Of a DNA stretch of 64,000 bases, positions 10,423 to 21,118 are shown piece by piece; the first letter of the stretch is position 1, and every line of letters begins with the position of its first letter. The notes under the pieces are model-generated. The model searched no databases and was not told the DNA's origin. It saw nothing but the letters and a program-made list of their open reading frames with translations. The position numbers and the translations under genes were made by a program. The stretch lies in NCBI RefSeq assembly GCF_958298935.1, contig NC_084921.1:6768001-6832000 (forward strand), given 5' to 3'. The DNA is from Phragmites australis. Its lineage: Eukaryota; Streptophyta; Magnoliopsida; Poales; Poaceae.

Positions 10423-11319
10423 CTATTTGCTGCCCAGGTCACCGCCGATCCGGACGACCTAGGTAGCGCCTTCGCCCACCACGACCTCCTTCGTCGGAAC
10501 AGAGGCGTCGGCGGTGAGTCGGGGTTTGGATGAAGAGGGTCCCGGGCCCCCTGTAGAGCCATCGACCTCGGCCTGCGCTGAGACCAGAGCCATATATGAC
10601 TGCTCAGCGCAGGAGACGGTGCCGCCGGAGTCGGCGATCACGGAGATGGGGCCCGCGGGGCCCGGCATCTTAACCGTGAGGTATGCATAGTGCACGGCCA
10701 TCATGAACTTGGCGAGCGCCGGACGTCCGAGGATGGCGTTGTAGGGGAGAGGGAGCTCCGCGACGTCGAAGAGGACGCACTCCGTGCGGAAGTTGTCCCG
10801 CCTCCCGAACGTCACGGGCAACTCGACCTGCCCGAGGGGCAGGGAGTGCCCGGGGGTCACTCCGCAGAAGGGGAGCGACAGCTTTAGGCGCCTGGAAGAC
10901 ACATGCAGCTTCTCAAAAGCCTCCTTGGAAAGGAGGTTGAGGCCTGCACCACTGTCGATCAGCACTCTGCCGACCTTAACATTGCAGACAGTGGGGGACA
11001 CCACCAGGGGTAGTCGCCCCACGGCTGCAATACTCGCGGGGTGATCAGCCATGCTGAACATGATCGGAGCGTCCGACCACCTCAGGGGCCTCGCGGCCTC
11101 CTCGCTCGGGGTTGCCGAGCACACCTCGCGTCGCATGACCTTGATGCCACGGCGCGAGGTAGGCGTGTACGCGCCTCCGTCGATGAAGGCGACGGCGTGC
11201 TCGGGCTCCTGGAAACCGAGCTCGGCGTTGTCGGGGGCGACCTTAGCATTGCCTCCTCCGCGGGACTCGTCGCGCTCCCTCTGGCGCTGCTCGATGAGTC
11301 CTTTGACCGTACGAAACTC
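10423..11319 (-). pseudogene. Tat A protease region
   Basis: The aspartic protease active site reads VLIDSGAGLNLLSKEAF (about 10966-10917), followed by the flap-like and C-terminal motif LPYNAILGRPAL. It would cleave the gag-pol polyprotein. Two in-frame TAG codons follow: 10459, where copy B has CAG (Gln), and 10423 in the context AAA-TAG-GAA, which copy B shares exactly. Confidence 0.8.
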
Positions 11320-12972
11320 CGTGAGGTCGTGCCATCTGGTCTGGTGTATGGGACACCATTTGCCTGGCTCGGGCCCCGCGGGAGCGGGGGCCCTCGCTGG
11401 AGCAGGAGCCTGGCCGGGGGCCGGGGCTCTTGCGGGAGCCGGTGCCCTAGCTGGTGCCTGGGCCCTCGTGGGCACGGGGGCCCGAGGAGGGGCCCTAGCA
11501 GGGGCCCTTGCGGGACGTCGGTCGGCGCCCAGCCGGCGCTCTTGCCGACGGTCGGGCTCTTACGGCGCCCTATGGGCAGGGCCCTGGGTCGGCTCGATGG
11601 GAGCGGCCTCGCGCTTCCTTCTCTTCTTCTTTTCCCGCTTGTCAGAGCGGGAAGAACTTGGCTGGTCGGTGGCGGGGTGGGGAGCATGCCATGCCCGGGC
11701 CTCCGCAGCCTTGGCGCACTTATCGGCCAGTGCGAAGAGTTCTGCAGTGGTCTCGATCTCGTGCGTACCTAGCTTTTCGAGCATCTGCTTGGCGCGGACG
11801 CCCTGCCGGAAAGCAACAATAACAGCATGGGGGGCCACTCGCGGGATAGTGTTGCGAATCTGGCTGAAACGCTGTATAAAGCGTCGCAGCGTCTCCCCTT
11901 CCTGCTGTTGGACGGCGTGGAGGTCGCACTCCAAGCCGGGGCATGTGAATGTGCCCTGAAAGTTGGCCACAAACTGGTGGCAAAGGTCATCCTAGGAGCT
12001 AATAGACCCTGGGGGTAAGTTCATAAGCCAGGAGTGGGCAGAGCCCCTCAAGGCAACATGAAAATAATTTGCCATCACCTTTTCGCTGCCTCCGGCCGCT
12101 TGAACGGCCGTTGTGTAGATCTGGAGGAACTCGACGGGGTCGATGGACCTGTCATACTTCTCCGGCAGCTCGGGGCGGAACTTGGAAGGCCACCTGACCC
12201 GACGGAGCTCAGCGGTGAAGGCACGGCAACCGGTGCCGTACCCCGCAGCGCGAGCGGGGGTCCTCGGTGGCGAGTGGCGGCGAGCCGGTGATTCCCGGTG
12301 ATCGTGGGCCGGGAAAGAGGAAGCCTGGTCCTCTGCCCCGACCTCCTGCCGGGTTTCCCGCTGGCGCTCGAGAGTAACCCGGGCGTCCTCGTGGCCCCTC
12401 CGCTCGTCAAGAAGCAAGCGGAGGTCCCGGGCTTCGGACACGGCCAGGGGGACGGCACTCCGCCCGGAGGCCCCTCGGCCCGTGCGGACGTTGCCCGTTG
12501 AGGAGCTGGCTCTGGCGGCGCCACGCTGAGAGGTGGTGCGAGGACTCCTGGCCTGCACCTGGCGGCGAACAGTGCTAACCAAAGTGACGACATCTTGGAT
12601 CCACCGGCCTTCCAGAGTATTCATCGTGGCCTGAACAGGCGGGTGCCTGAGGAGAGCATGCGCTGCAAGCAGCGCGCTCCCCGGGCCGGCCTCGCTGAAC
12701 GCGAGTCTGCGCCGAAGCGGCACCCGACGCTGTCCAAAGGTGGACCTAGCGGCCGGGGTCCCGACCTCCTGCTGGGGGTCGGAAAGTGCATCAGCAGCGG
12801 CGGCGGCGGCCCTGCTGGGCCCAGCGCCTTGATCCCCCTGGGAGGGAAAAACCGCGCACGTGGATAGCGGCTGCTGCTGGAACGAAGCAGCGACTGGGCT
12901 CTCCCGGGCGTTGGGCAGCACTCCGTCACTGGAAGTGGAGCCGGAACGCTGGAGACGGTGCCCACCAGCCAT
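11320..12972 (-). pseudogene. Tat A gag
   Basis: The start is ATG at 12972 (MAGGHRLQRSG), aligned with the start of copy B. The N-terminal half is Arg/Pro/Ala-rich. The conserved retrotransposon gag region contains FRPELPEKYDRSIDPVEFL and the LRRFIQRFSQIRNTI segment. A long tract of AlaProAlaArg repeats follows. A variant zinc knuckle of CHHC type is seen at 11326-11365; its last Cys is Phe here but Cys in copy B. In-frame stops at 11992 (TGG to TAG) and 11560 (a Gln codon to TAA) break the frame. Confidence 0.82.
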
Positions 12973-13020
12973 CTTTTCCTGTGGAAAAAAGCAAACGAAC
13001 AAATCCAGGGATATTCCCCC

Positions 13021-13035
13021 CTACCTGGCGCGCCA
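13021..13035 (-). other. Candidate primer-binding site of Tat element A
   Basis: The minus strand reads TGGCGCGCCAGGTAG two bases inside the 5' LTR. It begins with TGG as expected for pairing with a tRNA 3' CCA end. The same site occurs in copy B at 51439-51453 with one change. I cannot name the tRNA with confidence. Confidence 0.65.
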
Positions 13036-13037
13036 GC

Positions 13038-13512
13038 TGTCGGAGGATGAACTCCTGTCGCAGGGATCCTGAGAGATCCCTTTTGAAAGATTCGGCCGGG
13101 GGGGTGATCCTGAACGAGCTCGTCGGGGAAATAAATGGGAACGGAAATAAATGCAACGGCTGGTGGTGGGGGATGATCGACCTAGTGCAAAAAAAGAGAT
13201 AGATGCACCGGGGATTAGACAGGTTCGGGCCGCACGGGGGCGTAACACCCTACTCCTTTGTGAGTGCAATATCTTTCCTTGAAGGGAATTCTTCAAGGAT
13301 GTATATGGTTACAAGGGTGTGTTGTCTACAGAGAGCTTGAGGCTCCCGTGTTCTAGCTCTGCTCGAGCTTGTTTGTGATGTTCTTCGTTTCTTGATCTGG
13401 GCTTGGCTTAGTGAACTGGACTTCTGCTAGACTTCACCTTTCTTTTCCTGAACTTTTTGTCTTGTCCTCATGTGTTCTCCATCCTTTCCTTTTATACACG
13501 CGCCGACCTCGA
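13038..13512 (-). repeat. 5' LTR of Tat element A (truncated), with TATA box
   Basis: Begins on the plus strand with TGTCGGAGG, and matches 51456 onward in copy B. It contains the shared LTR block around GACAGGTTCGGGCCGC and TAACACCCTACTCCT. On the minus strand TATAAAAGG at 13496-13488 is a likely element promoter. The LTR is cut at about 13512, where Copia sequence begins, leaving roughly a third of its length. Confidence 0.8.
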
Positions 13513-13531
13513 GCTTTGGGCTCTTCTCCTG

Positions 13532-14354
13532 TCAGCTCCTCCAACAAACTTCTAAGCCATAGTGCTTGCATGCCGCCGGTGTTGCCGCCATAAACTCAGC
13601 TTCGCAGGAAGACAAAGCCACCGTTTTCTGCTTCTGCGAGTTCCATGACACCAGGCTATCATTAGTATAGAAAGTCATACCTCCAGTACTCTTCCTGTCA
13701 TCCATGTCACCAGCCAGATCACTATCTGTGTAGCCGGTGATCACCTCTGTTTCTCCTCCTCTGGTATACACAACACCATAATACACGGTGCCCTTCAAAT
13801 ACCGAAGAATTTGCTTTATTGCCTTGTAATGCATCACCATGGGCATCTCCATAAATCTATTTGCCACCCCGACAGCAAAAAAAAATATATTAGGTCTTGT
13901 ATGGAGTAAATACATCAGGCAACCGATGATGCGACGATACTCAGTTGCATCAACCAATTGTCCATCTGGATCCTTATGCAGCTGCTCCCTCTGTTCCATG
14001 GAAAATTTTGTGGGATTGTAATCCAGCATACCGAATTGACCAAGAACCTTCTTCGCATACGTTGTTTGCTTGATTGTAATTCGCCCATCTTCTTGTGTTA
14101 CCTTAATCCCGAGATAGTAATTGAGCAATCCGAGATTGATCATCTCGAGCTCACTCATCATCTGCTACTTGAATCCCATGATCTCCTTTGGACTTTCTCC
14201 TGTCACAATGAGATCATTAACATATACTCTAACAATAACTCCATGTCGACCTACTCCTCTTGTGTATACGGCATGATCTTGAGCACACTTCACAAATCCA
14301 AGTTGCTTCAAGCTTCTACCAAGCCGGATATTCTAGGCTCGAGGCGCTTGTCGA
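13532..14354 (-). pseudogene. Copia 1 RT C-terminal part and RNase H
   Basis: Shows LGLLNYYLGIKV, GCLMYLLHTRPNI, MHYKAIKQILRYLKGT and the Copia RNase H words DSDLAGDMDDRKSTGG and SSCEAEFMAA. The YVDD box region lies just upstream and is frame-broken. A TAG at 14333-14335 replaces the Trp of the LRQAPRAW motif. A 1-nt deletion near 13557 breaks the RNase H end. Both lesions are also present in Copia copy 2. Confidence 0.85.
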
Positions 14355-15130
14355 AGTCCACCGTGAGTAATCATCAACAATTAACATGAAGTAACTGTTA
14401 CCGATGAGAGTTGAGAGTGTGATCGACCCGCAAAGGTTAGCATGTAGCAGCTCTAGTGGCTTCTTCGCCCTGAAATTTGCCGCTGCTGGGAACGGCTGCC
14501 TCGCCTGCTTTGCCAGCAACCACCTGTGACATAACTCATTCGGGTGTTTGATCGGTGTCACTTCTGTCGCCATCCCCTTGTCAACGAGCAGCTTCATAGC
14601 AATGAAGTTGACATGTCCGAGTCTCACATGCCAAAGCCGTGCCGGGTCTTCAAGGCTGGTTAAGAGACACACTGGCGTCACTTGATGATGCTCGATCTTG
14701 TAGAGGTGATTTGGAGTTCGCCTCACTTTCATCAGCAACCGTGCCGGACTATTATCATACACACGTAGATGTTCAGCATCCATTATCACCTTGTGTCCCA
14801 CCTCGGTAAGTTGTCTTAGGCTGATGATGTTGCTGCACAATCTTTGAATGCAGTAGACTTCCTGCAACAGCCACTGATCGCCATTCTTGTAGCTGAACAT
14901 GACAGACCCTAAGCCCATGATCTGTATCGTGGAGCCATCCTCGAATTTCACCTTGCCAGCGATACCTTTGTCTAGCTCTCTGAACTTCTCTTTGTCATCG
15001 GTCATGTGATTATTGGCCCTATTGTCTAGGTACCATACCTCAAAGCTAGAGCCTCCCTCTGTTGTATCGTGCAGTTTCGGCTTCATTTTCTCCTCATTCA
15101 GCAGTACGGCTCCCCGCTGGTGCTGCTGTA
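14355..15130 (-). pseudogene. Copia 1 GAG-pre-integrase and integrase N-terminal part
   Basis: The pre-integrase zinc region is readable as LWHVRLGHVNFIAMKLL, but the CxxC has decayed (LCHRWLLAK; copy 2 has LCHRCLLAK). The first catalytic Asp of the usual HADLCG motif is Asn (HANLCG), as in copy 2. Integrase is cut by the internal deletion at about 14354, soon after DDYSRW. Confidence 0.8.
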
Positions 15131-16077
15131 CTTGTGTTGGCTCTTCTGACACCACGAGTAGCAGGGCCGGCTCAGTGTCGTCAGCATGAGTGAGATGAGT
15201 CTCGTCTTCCTTCTTCTTCGGTGCCTTGCACTCATTCGCATAGTGCTCCATCTTGTGGCAGTTGAAGCACTTGATGTGGCTCTTGTTGCGGCGATCGTCG
15301 CCCGAGTCGCTCTCCTCGTCATTGTGTGACATCCTGCCGTGACCACCTCTGCCACGGCCTCTGCCGCGTCCACGACCACCCCGGTCGCGGTTGCTGCTAT
15401 CTACAACAAGGTGGGATTTACCCTTGTTGCTTGATGAGGAGTTGCCACCATCCTTCTTCTACCGTGCCTGCCACTCGGCCTGAGTGAACAGAAGCTGGCT
15501 GCCACCGATGCTATTGCCACCGGATGCACACAGGCGAGTACATTCTTCAAACGCCTTATGCTGCCCCATGGCTTCCTCGAACGGCATCTTGTTGAGGTCA
15601 TAGAACTGCTCGATCCCGGCGATCACACTCAGGAATCGATCCGGCACAGTGTCGAACAGCTTTTTGACCAATGCAGCGTCGTCAAGCCTCTCTCCTAGGT
15701 TTGCGTACCTAATGGACATGCTGTTGAGCCTTCTGGCATACTGGTCCAGGCTCTCTCCCTCCTGCATGCGTATGGCATTGAAGTCGCTCTTCAACATGAG
15801 AAGCCGCACGTTCTTGAGGCGATCCGCGCCAACGAACCTTGTCTTGAGACAATCCCAGACCTCCTTTGCAGTTTCTTCCTTGCCATCTGCATCAGGAGAT
15901 CCTCCACAAGCGCTTGGAAGAGATGCGACATCGCCTTCTTGTCCTTCTTCTCGTCGACGGCCTCACTAACCGCTCGCTTGACTGCCTCCCAGATGCCTTG
16001 ATCAACTGCGGGTACAAGAACAGCCCACCGTCGCTCTCCCGCGCCACCTCGCCCTGAGGTACGATTGACATCTTCAC
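15131..16077 (-). pseudogene. Copia 1 gag
   Basis: UBN2-type gag with the words EGESLDQYARRLNSM, RYANLGERLDDAALVKKLF and GIEQFYDLNKMPFEEAM. A CCHC zinc knuckle CFNCHKMEHYANEC is seen at about 15275-15234. The start ATG (MSIVPQGEVARESDGG) is at about 16071. A deletion of about 51 bp near 16003 and frame changes at about 15790-15990 interrupt it. The region is uninterrupted at 15411, the position where copy 2 carries Tat B. Confidence 0.8.
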
Positions 16078-16099
16078 GAGTTAGTGCTGCGCAGTACCA

Positions 16100-16111
16100 G
16101 CTCTGATACCA
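16100..16111 (-). other. Copia 1 primer-binding site (initiator Met tRNA)
   Basis: The minus strand reads TGGTATCAGAGC, the classical complement of plant initiator methionine tRNA, two bases from the LTR. Confidence 0.9.
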
Positions 16112-16113
16112 GA

Positions 16114-16660
16114 TGTTGGGTCCGACCACTGGATCACGTGCGTGACCACTCTGGATTCGCGACAACGTAAGCGATTAGGTTCATCGACCACTCGAGCGAC
16201 CAGAAGATGGAAGAACGCCAACTTACAACTACCAGTCACGACCAGCTTGAGCGACCAGTCGTATGTGCTCGACCACGACTAGTTTGGCTATCCGTCGTGT
16301 ACGTGCTGCTCTCGATCATGCCGATCGACTAGCAACACTCAGCTATTCCTGAGTCGCGTACTACTCGGCGAGAACAATAAAACAAGGCACAAATTCTCTG
16401 GAGGAAATTTTAGACTCTATTCAACTCGTGACTTACACGACTCTGTGTCTTGCTTACAAATTAGAGATTACAACTAATATTTATATCGACCTGCTAACTT
16501 CGAATCCTAACACGAATCGTGCCATCCCACGATCCGACTCCAACTCAAACTCTGCATACATACGAACTACGTTATAACCGTATACGAACCATATACAACT
16601 CATTGCTTCGCACTGTCGTGAAACGAGTCCCAAGACCTACGACAAGGATTAAGTCCAACA
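16114..16660 (-). repeat. Copia 1 5' LTR
   Basis: 547 bp bounded by TGTTGGGTCC and AAGTCCAACA, with terminal inverted repeat TGTTGG/CCAACA. Very similar to 53724-54271 in copy 2. The first bases outside are GAACT, but the opposite flank is lost, so the target duplication cannot be confirmed. Confidence 0.9.
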
Positions 16661-17432
16661 GAACTTCTCCAACCACGGTAGAAGCTTGGGTGGTGGCAAA
16701 GTTTCGCCGGCGCGGCAGGGGTCACTCCAGCCGGGGAGAGGTCCCTCGGCCCTCCGAGGCCAAGGGGCCCCCTGCCGCGAAGTGGAGAGGGTCGTCCGGC
16801 AGCCGAGCACAGGGACTCCGGTGGTGAGGTAGTCGGCTCCGCAGCCGAGTGCTGGTGGCTTCGGTGGCCGAGCGCGTGGGCTCCGGTGGCGCGGTAGACG
16901 GCTCCGACGGTGCGGAGGTGGCTCCGGTATAGAGGTAGGCTCCGACACAGAGGTGGGCTCCAGCGTTCAGATAGGCCTTGGCGCGGAGGGCTCCGGTGCA
17001 GAGGTAGGCTCCGTGGGCTCCGGCGTTTAGGTAGGCTCCAGCGCAGAGATAGGCTCCAGCACAGAGGTGGACTCCGGCGCAGAAGGCTCCGGCGCAGAGG
17101 TGGGCTCCGGCGATGGAGGGGCTCCGTCCGCGGGGCGCGGAGGGCCCCGGCCGTTGTTAAGAAGACCGGCTCCGCACACCCCCGGAGGCCCATGCTCGGA
17201 GCCTTGGGGTGTATAGTCGATGCCAGACCGCCTGCCCCAGAGCTTCCGAGGTTGCCGAGGCCGGCCGCGCGCGGAGCATCGGTGAGCTTGGCAAGATGGA
17301 ACCGCATGCTTCGGAGCAGCTGGTCGTGTGAGCACGATTGGAACCACGGACGGCCTCGTGAACAAGACGAGTGCGGCCTCGGCCCAAAACCAGTGGCGGA
17401 GGCGGCCTCGTTCGTGCACCTGTGAGCTACTT
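16661..17432. repeat. GC-rich duplicated sequence with a GGCTCCGG minisatellite
   Basis: Not recognised as a gene. 16840-17130 is an irregular minisatellite of GGCTCCGGCGCAGAGGT-like words. The long minus-strand ORF across it codes only Arg/Ser/Pro/Leu repeats. The same sequence follows the Copia LTR of copy 2 (54272-54792), where it ends at about 54792 by joining directly to DNA matching 18665 onward. The shared word at the joint is CCAT, so copy 2 probably lost the intervening DNA. Confidence 0.7.
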
Positions 17433-17440
17433 CTCTCAAC

Positions 17441-18637
17441 GAGGGTTCACGTTATCGACCGGAGCTCGGTTACCGAGCTCCGGCAGTAACCGAAATCTCG
17501 CGGTAACCGCGGTTACCGGTCAAAAATTCAAAAAAAATTCGGAGAAAATTCATTCGGCAAAATTTAAATTTTTGCAAAAAAAATCGTGTTTTTGCCCTCT
17601 CGGTAACCGCTCGGTTTGGGTCGGTTATCGAGCGGTTTGGGTCGGTTATTGAGCGATTTTCTCGCATTTTTGATTTGGTCGGTTACCGAGCGGTTTGGGT
17701 CGGTAACCGCTCGGTTTTCTCGATTTATCGAGCGGTTTTATCGAATTTCAGCGCAGTTCAACAAAAAACCTAAAAAAGGGCTCAATCTTGTAAAATCAAT
17801 AACTAATTCATCTTAGCTTCAAATCAAGTGAAACAAATTTTTTTGGCTTTCTTGTAACATGATCTACATGATAAAAGTATTTATACTCATAAAAAAGTTC
17901 AAAATTTTCTGTTAGAAATTTTATTTGTTAAACCAAGTTAAATGCATAGTTTACTCTTTGCTAATCCAAAAATCATGAAACTAATTTTGTTAGTATTCTT
18001 ACATGATCCTATATCTTTTAAAAATACATGAACTCATGAATTAGTTATTGTAACATGCATGATTGTGTAAATGTGTTGCGACTAGATTAATTCATAACTG
18101 ACCCATCACACCTCAAAAATTAGTGAAACCACTTTCATTAGCTTATTTATACTATGATTTACGTAGAAAAAATAATAGTAGACATGAAAAAGTTAATTAC
18201 AGTGCTGTTCCTTAACATATTCACTTTATACTTGTGAACTTTGTAAAAATCATAAAGAATTTAATAAAACTCTAAATAAAGTGAAATTAATTTTAAAGAT
18301 TCTCTTAAAATACGTTTTATACAAGAAAAATATGTGTTTGCATGTTACACTTTTCCTTAACGTGAGTTAATAACTGAGCCGCACGTTTCAATTTTTTTCA
18401 TTTTTTTTCAAACTTTATCCGTATAGAATATGATGCAAACGACATTATTTTTGTGTCCAGGGGGTGCGGACACACCTGCGCGGATTACAGGTGGTCTTAG
18501 AATTGTGTCTAGTTTTTTTAAAAAAATTAATTGTTTTATTTTTTTAATTTTTTTGAATTTAAATTTTGGTTACTGTTCGATTATCGACGGCCCGTGAGCA
18601 CAATTTTTAAACGGTTATGGACGGTTTTTTAACCCTG
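17441..18637. mobile_element. Non-autonomous hAT-like DNA transposon
   Basis: The ends read GAGGGTT on the left and AACCCTG on the right, with imperfect inverted continuation (CACGTTATCGACC versus the complement of GGTTATGGACGG). Flanking 8-bp repeats CTCTCAAC (17433-17440) and CTCTCGAC (18638-18645) differ at one base; 8 bp is the hAT target-duplication length. The left third carries many GGTTACCGAGCGG / GGTTATCGAGCGG words in both orientations, typical of subterminal transposase-binding repeats. The rest is AT-rich with no transposase. It is absent from the duplicated segment copy 2, but the surrounding DNA is absent there too. Confidence 0.6.
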
Positions 18638-18645
18638 CTCTCGAC

Positions 18646-21118
18646 TCCACGGCCCGTGGGCACCATCCCATCATTGAAGGACGAGCTGCATGCATGGTTA
18701 TTGGGAAAAACAGAGCATACAGTAGGGTGTGTGTGAGGCATTGCCTAGGATATTATTCAAGACCAAGGGCGTGCATCAGCTGGGAGCAGGCCAGCAAACC
18801 ACATATGCATGCGGATCTTTTCTCTTTTATTATTGTTTATTGTTTATCGTGGCTATAGCCTCTAGGCCTGCTGCACGCGAGCCACAAGTATAAATAAATG
18901 CCGTCCGTTATATGATTCGGTCCATACTAGCAGCCCTATTGCCATACATACCTATGCACACGTAGGTCTAGACTTGCACATACAGACCCATATAAGTGTT
19001 CTGACAACAGGATAACACCTGACAAACATGACAGCCCTCTTGACCATATCCCTACTCCTCTAAACTGACTGTACCATCTTTTAATAGAAGTAATTAGCAA
19101 ACAACCATTTTAAAATATTTTAACTAAAAAAATGGCTAGCAAGTAAATTAACTCCTACAATCAAAAGAAGTAAAAACGACTACCGCTACTTAGCAAAAGC
19201 TACAAAAACGTATAAAATAGATAAATATACCTCTACTTTCTACACTAAATAAAAAAATACCTTAGTGACACAGACTAAACGCATGAGGGCTCTAATCAAG
19301 TATTGCGGCGCTATGTCTATGCTGTGGATAGTGCATGTGTCAGGAGTCCACATCATGTTGACAGAACCTACTCCTTGATTTTTTCTTGCCCCGTGCAGTG
19401 CTTGCCAGCCAGCACTCTAGGCTGTAGAGTAGCGAACTAAGGGGATAAAAATAAAGGTTGCTAGTACTGTACGTGCGGTACTACTCACAAACCTACTAGC
19501 ACTGAGCAGGTATGCAAATATCTATAAGCAAGTGGCACGCATGCCTCTGACAACGAAGGGCTCATACGTGCTTACCTTTGCATGGAGCGATGCTCAGAGC
19601 CGTGCGTGCTTACCTTCGTATGGAGCTATGTTCGGAGCCGTCATCTCGGCCTGTAGATCCGCGCGCAGGCCACTTTCGAGCTATAAGACCAAAATTGCGC
19701 CTCACGTAGCGTACGACAGATGACAGAAGAGCGCTTTTATGAGGGAGCTCCCCCAGGTTTACCATGCCCGGCGAAGGGCCCAACGAGACCACAACGGTGA
19801 GCCCACGTACGTTGAACTGCATGGGGCCTACTCGGCGGCGAGCCCCCAGGATACGGTGCTCTCGCGTGCGCAGAGCTACGTTTGTTGCAGCTTTCCTGTA
19901 CTGTTGTCGAGGCAGCGAAGAGCGGCATACACATCACATCCTCTTGGGGTGCGATGATGACTTGGCAACCGGCGGTGGCATTGGGCTCTCGGGTGCCACC
20001 TGCAAGATGATGGGCTCCTTCAAGCAGCACGAGTGCTCCTCCATGACCCGGTCTGAGAACATGTTCTGCTCTCCTGATGTCCTCTCAACTCCCATCCTCT
20101 CATTGCTTTTTGTATCAGACATCCCTATGGACGACGCGCTATTGGAGCACGAAGACATGCTCCGAACAGAGTGCGGCGAGAGCCCCACTCCATAAGAGGA
20201 GGTTAAAGCTTGGAGATCAACAGTGAATTGAAAGGAAAGAGCTAGAGAAAAACGAAGTCAGTGTAATAGGGAAAACCTCTGGGCCCCCTCTCCTGCCTTT
20301 CGAGGGCTTATTTATAGAGAGAAGTGGCAGAGACAATTATCAGTTTGCTTCTAAGATATTATGTTACAATCATGTGTATGAATGGGGTATTTCGGACATT
20401 TCACCCCTTTACATACCAACAGCACTCATACATGGGCTGATAAGACTTCAAAAATGCACCGAATCTGAAACCAAACTAAAAAATTCTAGCAAAATTTATA
20501 CCTCTTTCCGCCCCATTTTACACATCCTCATATTTTTCAACATGCCATCACTCCGGTATCTAAACTTGCTGCGCTCTCCTGTTCCAAGGTGCATCATTCC
20601 AACTGTAAGGTTTCGTCCAATACTTTACACCAGTACAGTACATATGTGTCCACCATTGGGAAATTTTGGGTGATGGACGACTATAAACAATACTTGGACC
20701 CCTCTTGGGACCGTAATATGTATTACTTCCAATGCAAGATATGTTAGTAGGCTAGTAGCCTTTTCTTTTGGAAATAGTCTGGCAATAACTTCAGATTTTG
20801 GGAATTTTTGGGCTATGGATGGATGACCGAAACCCGCGAGTGAAGGAGCAGTGACAATCTGCAAAATAATAAAAATATAAATATGTTAGGATTATGTCAA
20901 ATATCTTATGCATACTTGGACTATTTCCCCTCTACGGGCTTCAATATTTATGGCTTACAATGCAACATATTATAGCAGACCATCAGCCTTTTCTTTTAAG
21001 ATTTCAACCCCTTACCTGCAAACAATAGGTACATATACAAGGTTCATACAGAAATATGTTATGATTTATGATAATGCCTAATTCTGATATTATTGCTTAC
21101 CTAGTGTAGGTGACCTTT
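18646..21118. other. Duplicated intergenic region 3' of receptor kinase 1
   Basis: Matches 54793-60104 once the solo LTR of copy 2 is removed. No gene is convincingly supported. 19567-19643 holds a two-unit tandem repeat of about 38 bp. Short ORFs at 19737-20195 are open in both orientations and are conserved only because the whole segment is duplicated. 20440-21118 is AT-rich and also related to 33085-33741. The site at 19467-19471 (CTGTA) is the unoccupied target of the solo LTR found in copy 2. Confidence 0.65.
20309..20316 (-). promoter_or_regulatory. TATA-like box, minus strand, function unknown
   Basis: The minus strand reads TATAAATA. It is followed downstream by a pyrimidine-containing leader and an ATG at 20193, whose frame closes after 22 codons at a stop conserved in both copies. 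Copy 2 has the same box at 59296-59303. This could be the promoter of an old LTR or of a noncoding transcript. Confidence 0.3.

Larger units (their letters stand above)
709..13512 (-). mobile_element. Tat-lineage Gypsy LTR retrotransposon, copy A (defective)
   Basis: Read on the minus strand the order is 5' LTR (13512-13038), primer site, gag, protease, RT, degenerate RNase H, second RNase H, integrase, a spacer, an accessory gene on the opposite strand, polypurine tract and 3' LTR (1659-709). The order PR-RT-RH-INT defines Gypsy. The extra RNase H and the antisense accessory ORF between pol and the 3' LTR are known traits of the Tat lineage. Both LTRs are cut short at their outer ends, so no target duplication can be read. 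The polyprotein lies in one frame from gag to RT. A 1-nt deletion near 9075 shifts RNase H and integrase into another frame. In-frame stops lie at 11992, 11560, 10459, 10423, 8111 and 7133. Copy B (40600-52967) is a diverged relative. Confidence 0.9.
13513..16660 (-). mobile_element. Copia LTR retrotransposon copy 1 (deleted derivative)
   Basis: On the minus strand the order is LTR (16660-16114), primer site, gag, integrase, then directly the end of RT and RNase H. A deletion removes about 1.47 kb, the part corresponding to 38322-39792 of Copia copy 2. The junction at about 14354 carries a TCCA microhomology. The 3' end (PPT and 3' LTR) is missing: the element stops at about 13513 against the LTR of Tat A. 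A further deletion of about 51 bp near 16003 is seen by comparison with 53563-53614. Confidence 0.88.

Noticed and set aside
16600..17439. Long minus-strand ORF rich in Arg, Ser and Pro (and its counterpart at 54091-54792)
   Set aside because: It is the translation of the GGCTCCGG minisatellite and runs into the Copia LTR. No domain is visible, and several frames are open because of high GC.
19764..20195. 143-codon plus-strand ORF and overlapping minus-strand ORFs
   Set aside because: Open in both orientations and conserved in copy 2 only because the whole segment is duplicated. No domain, and the best minus-strand ATG frame closes after 22 codons.
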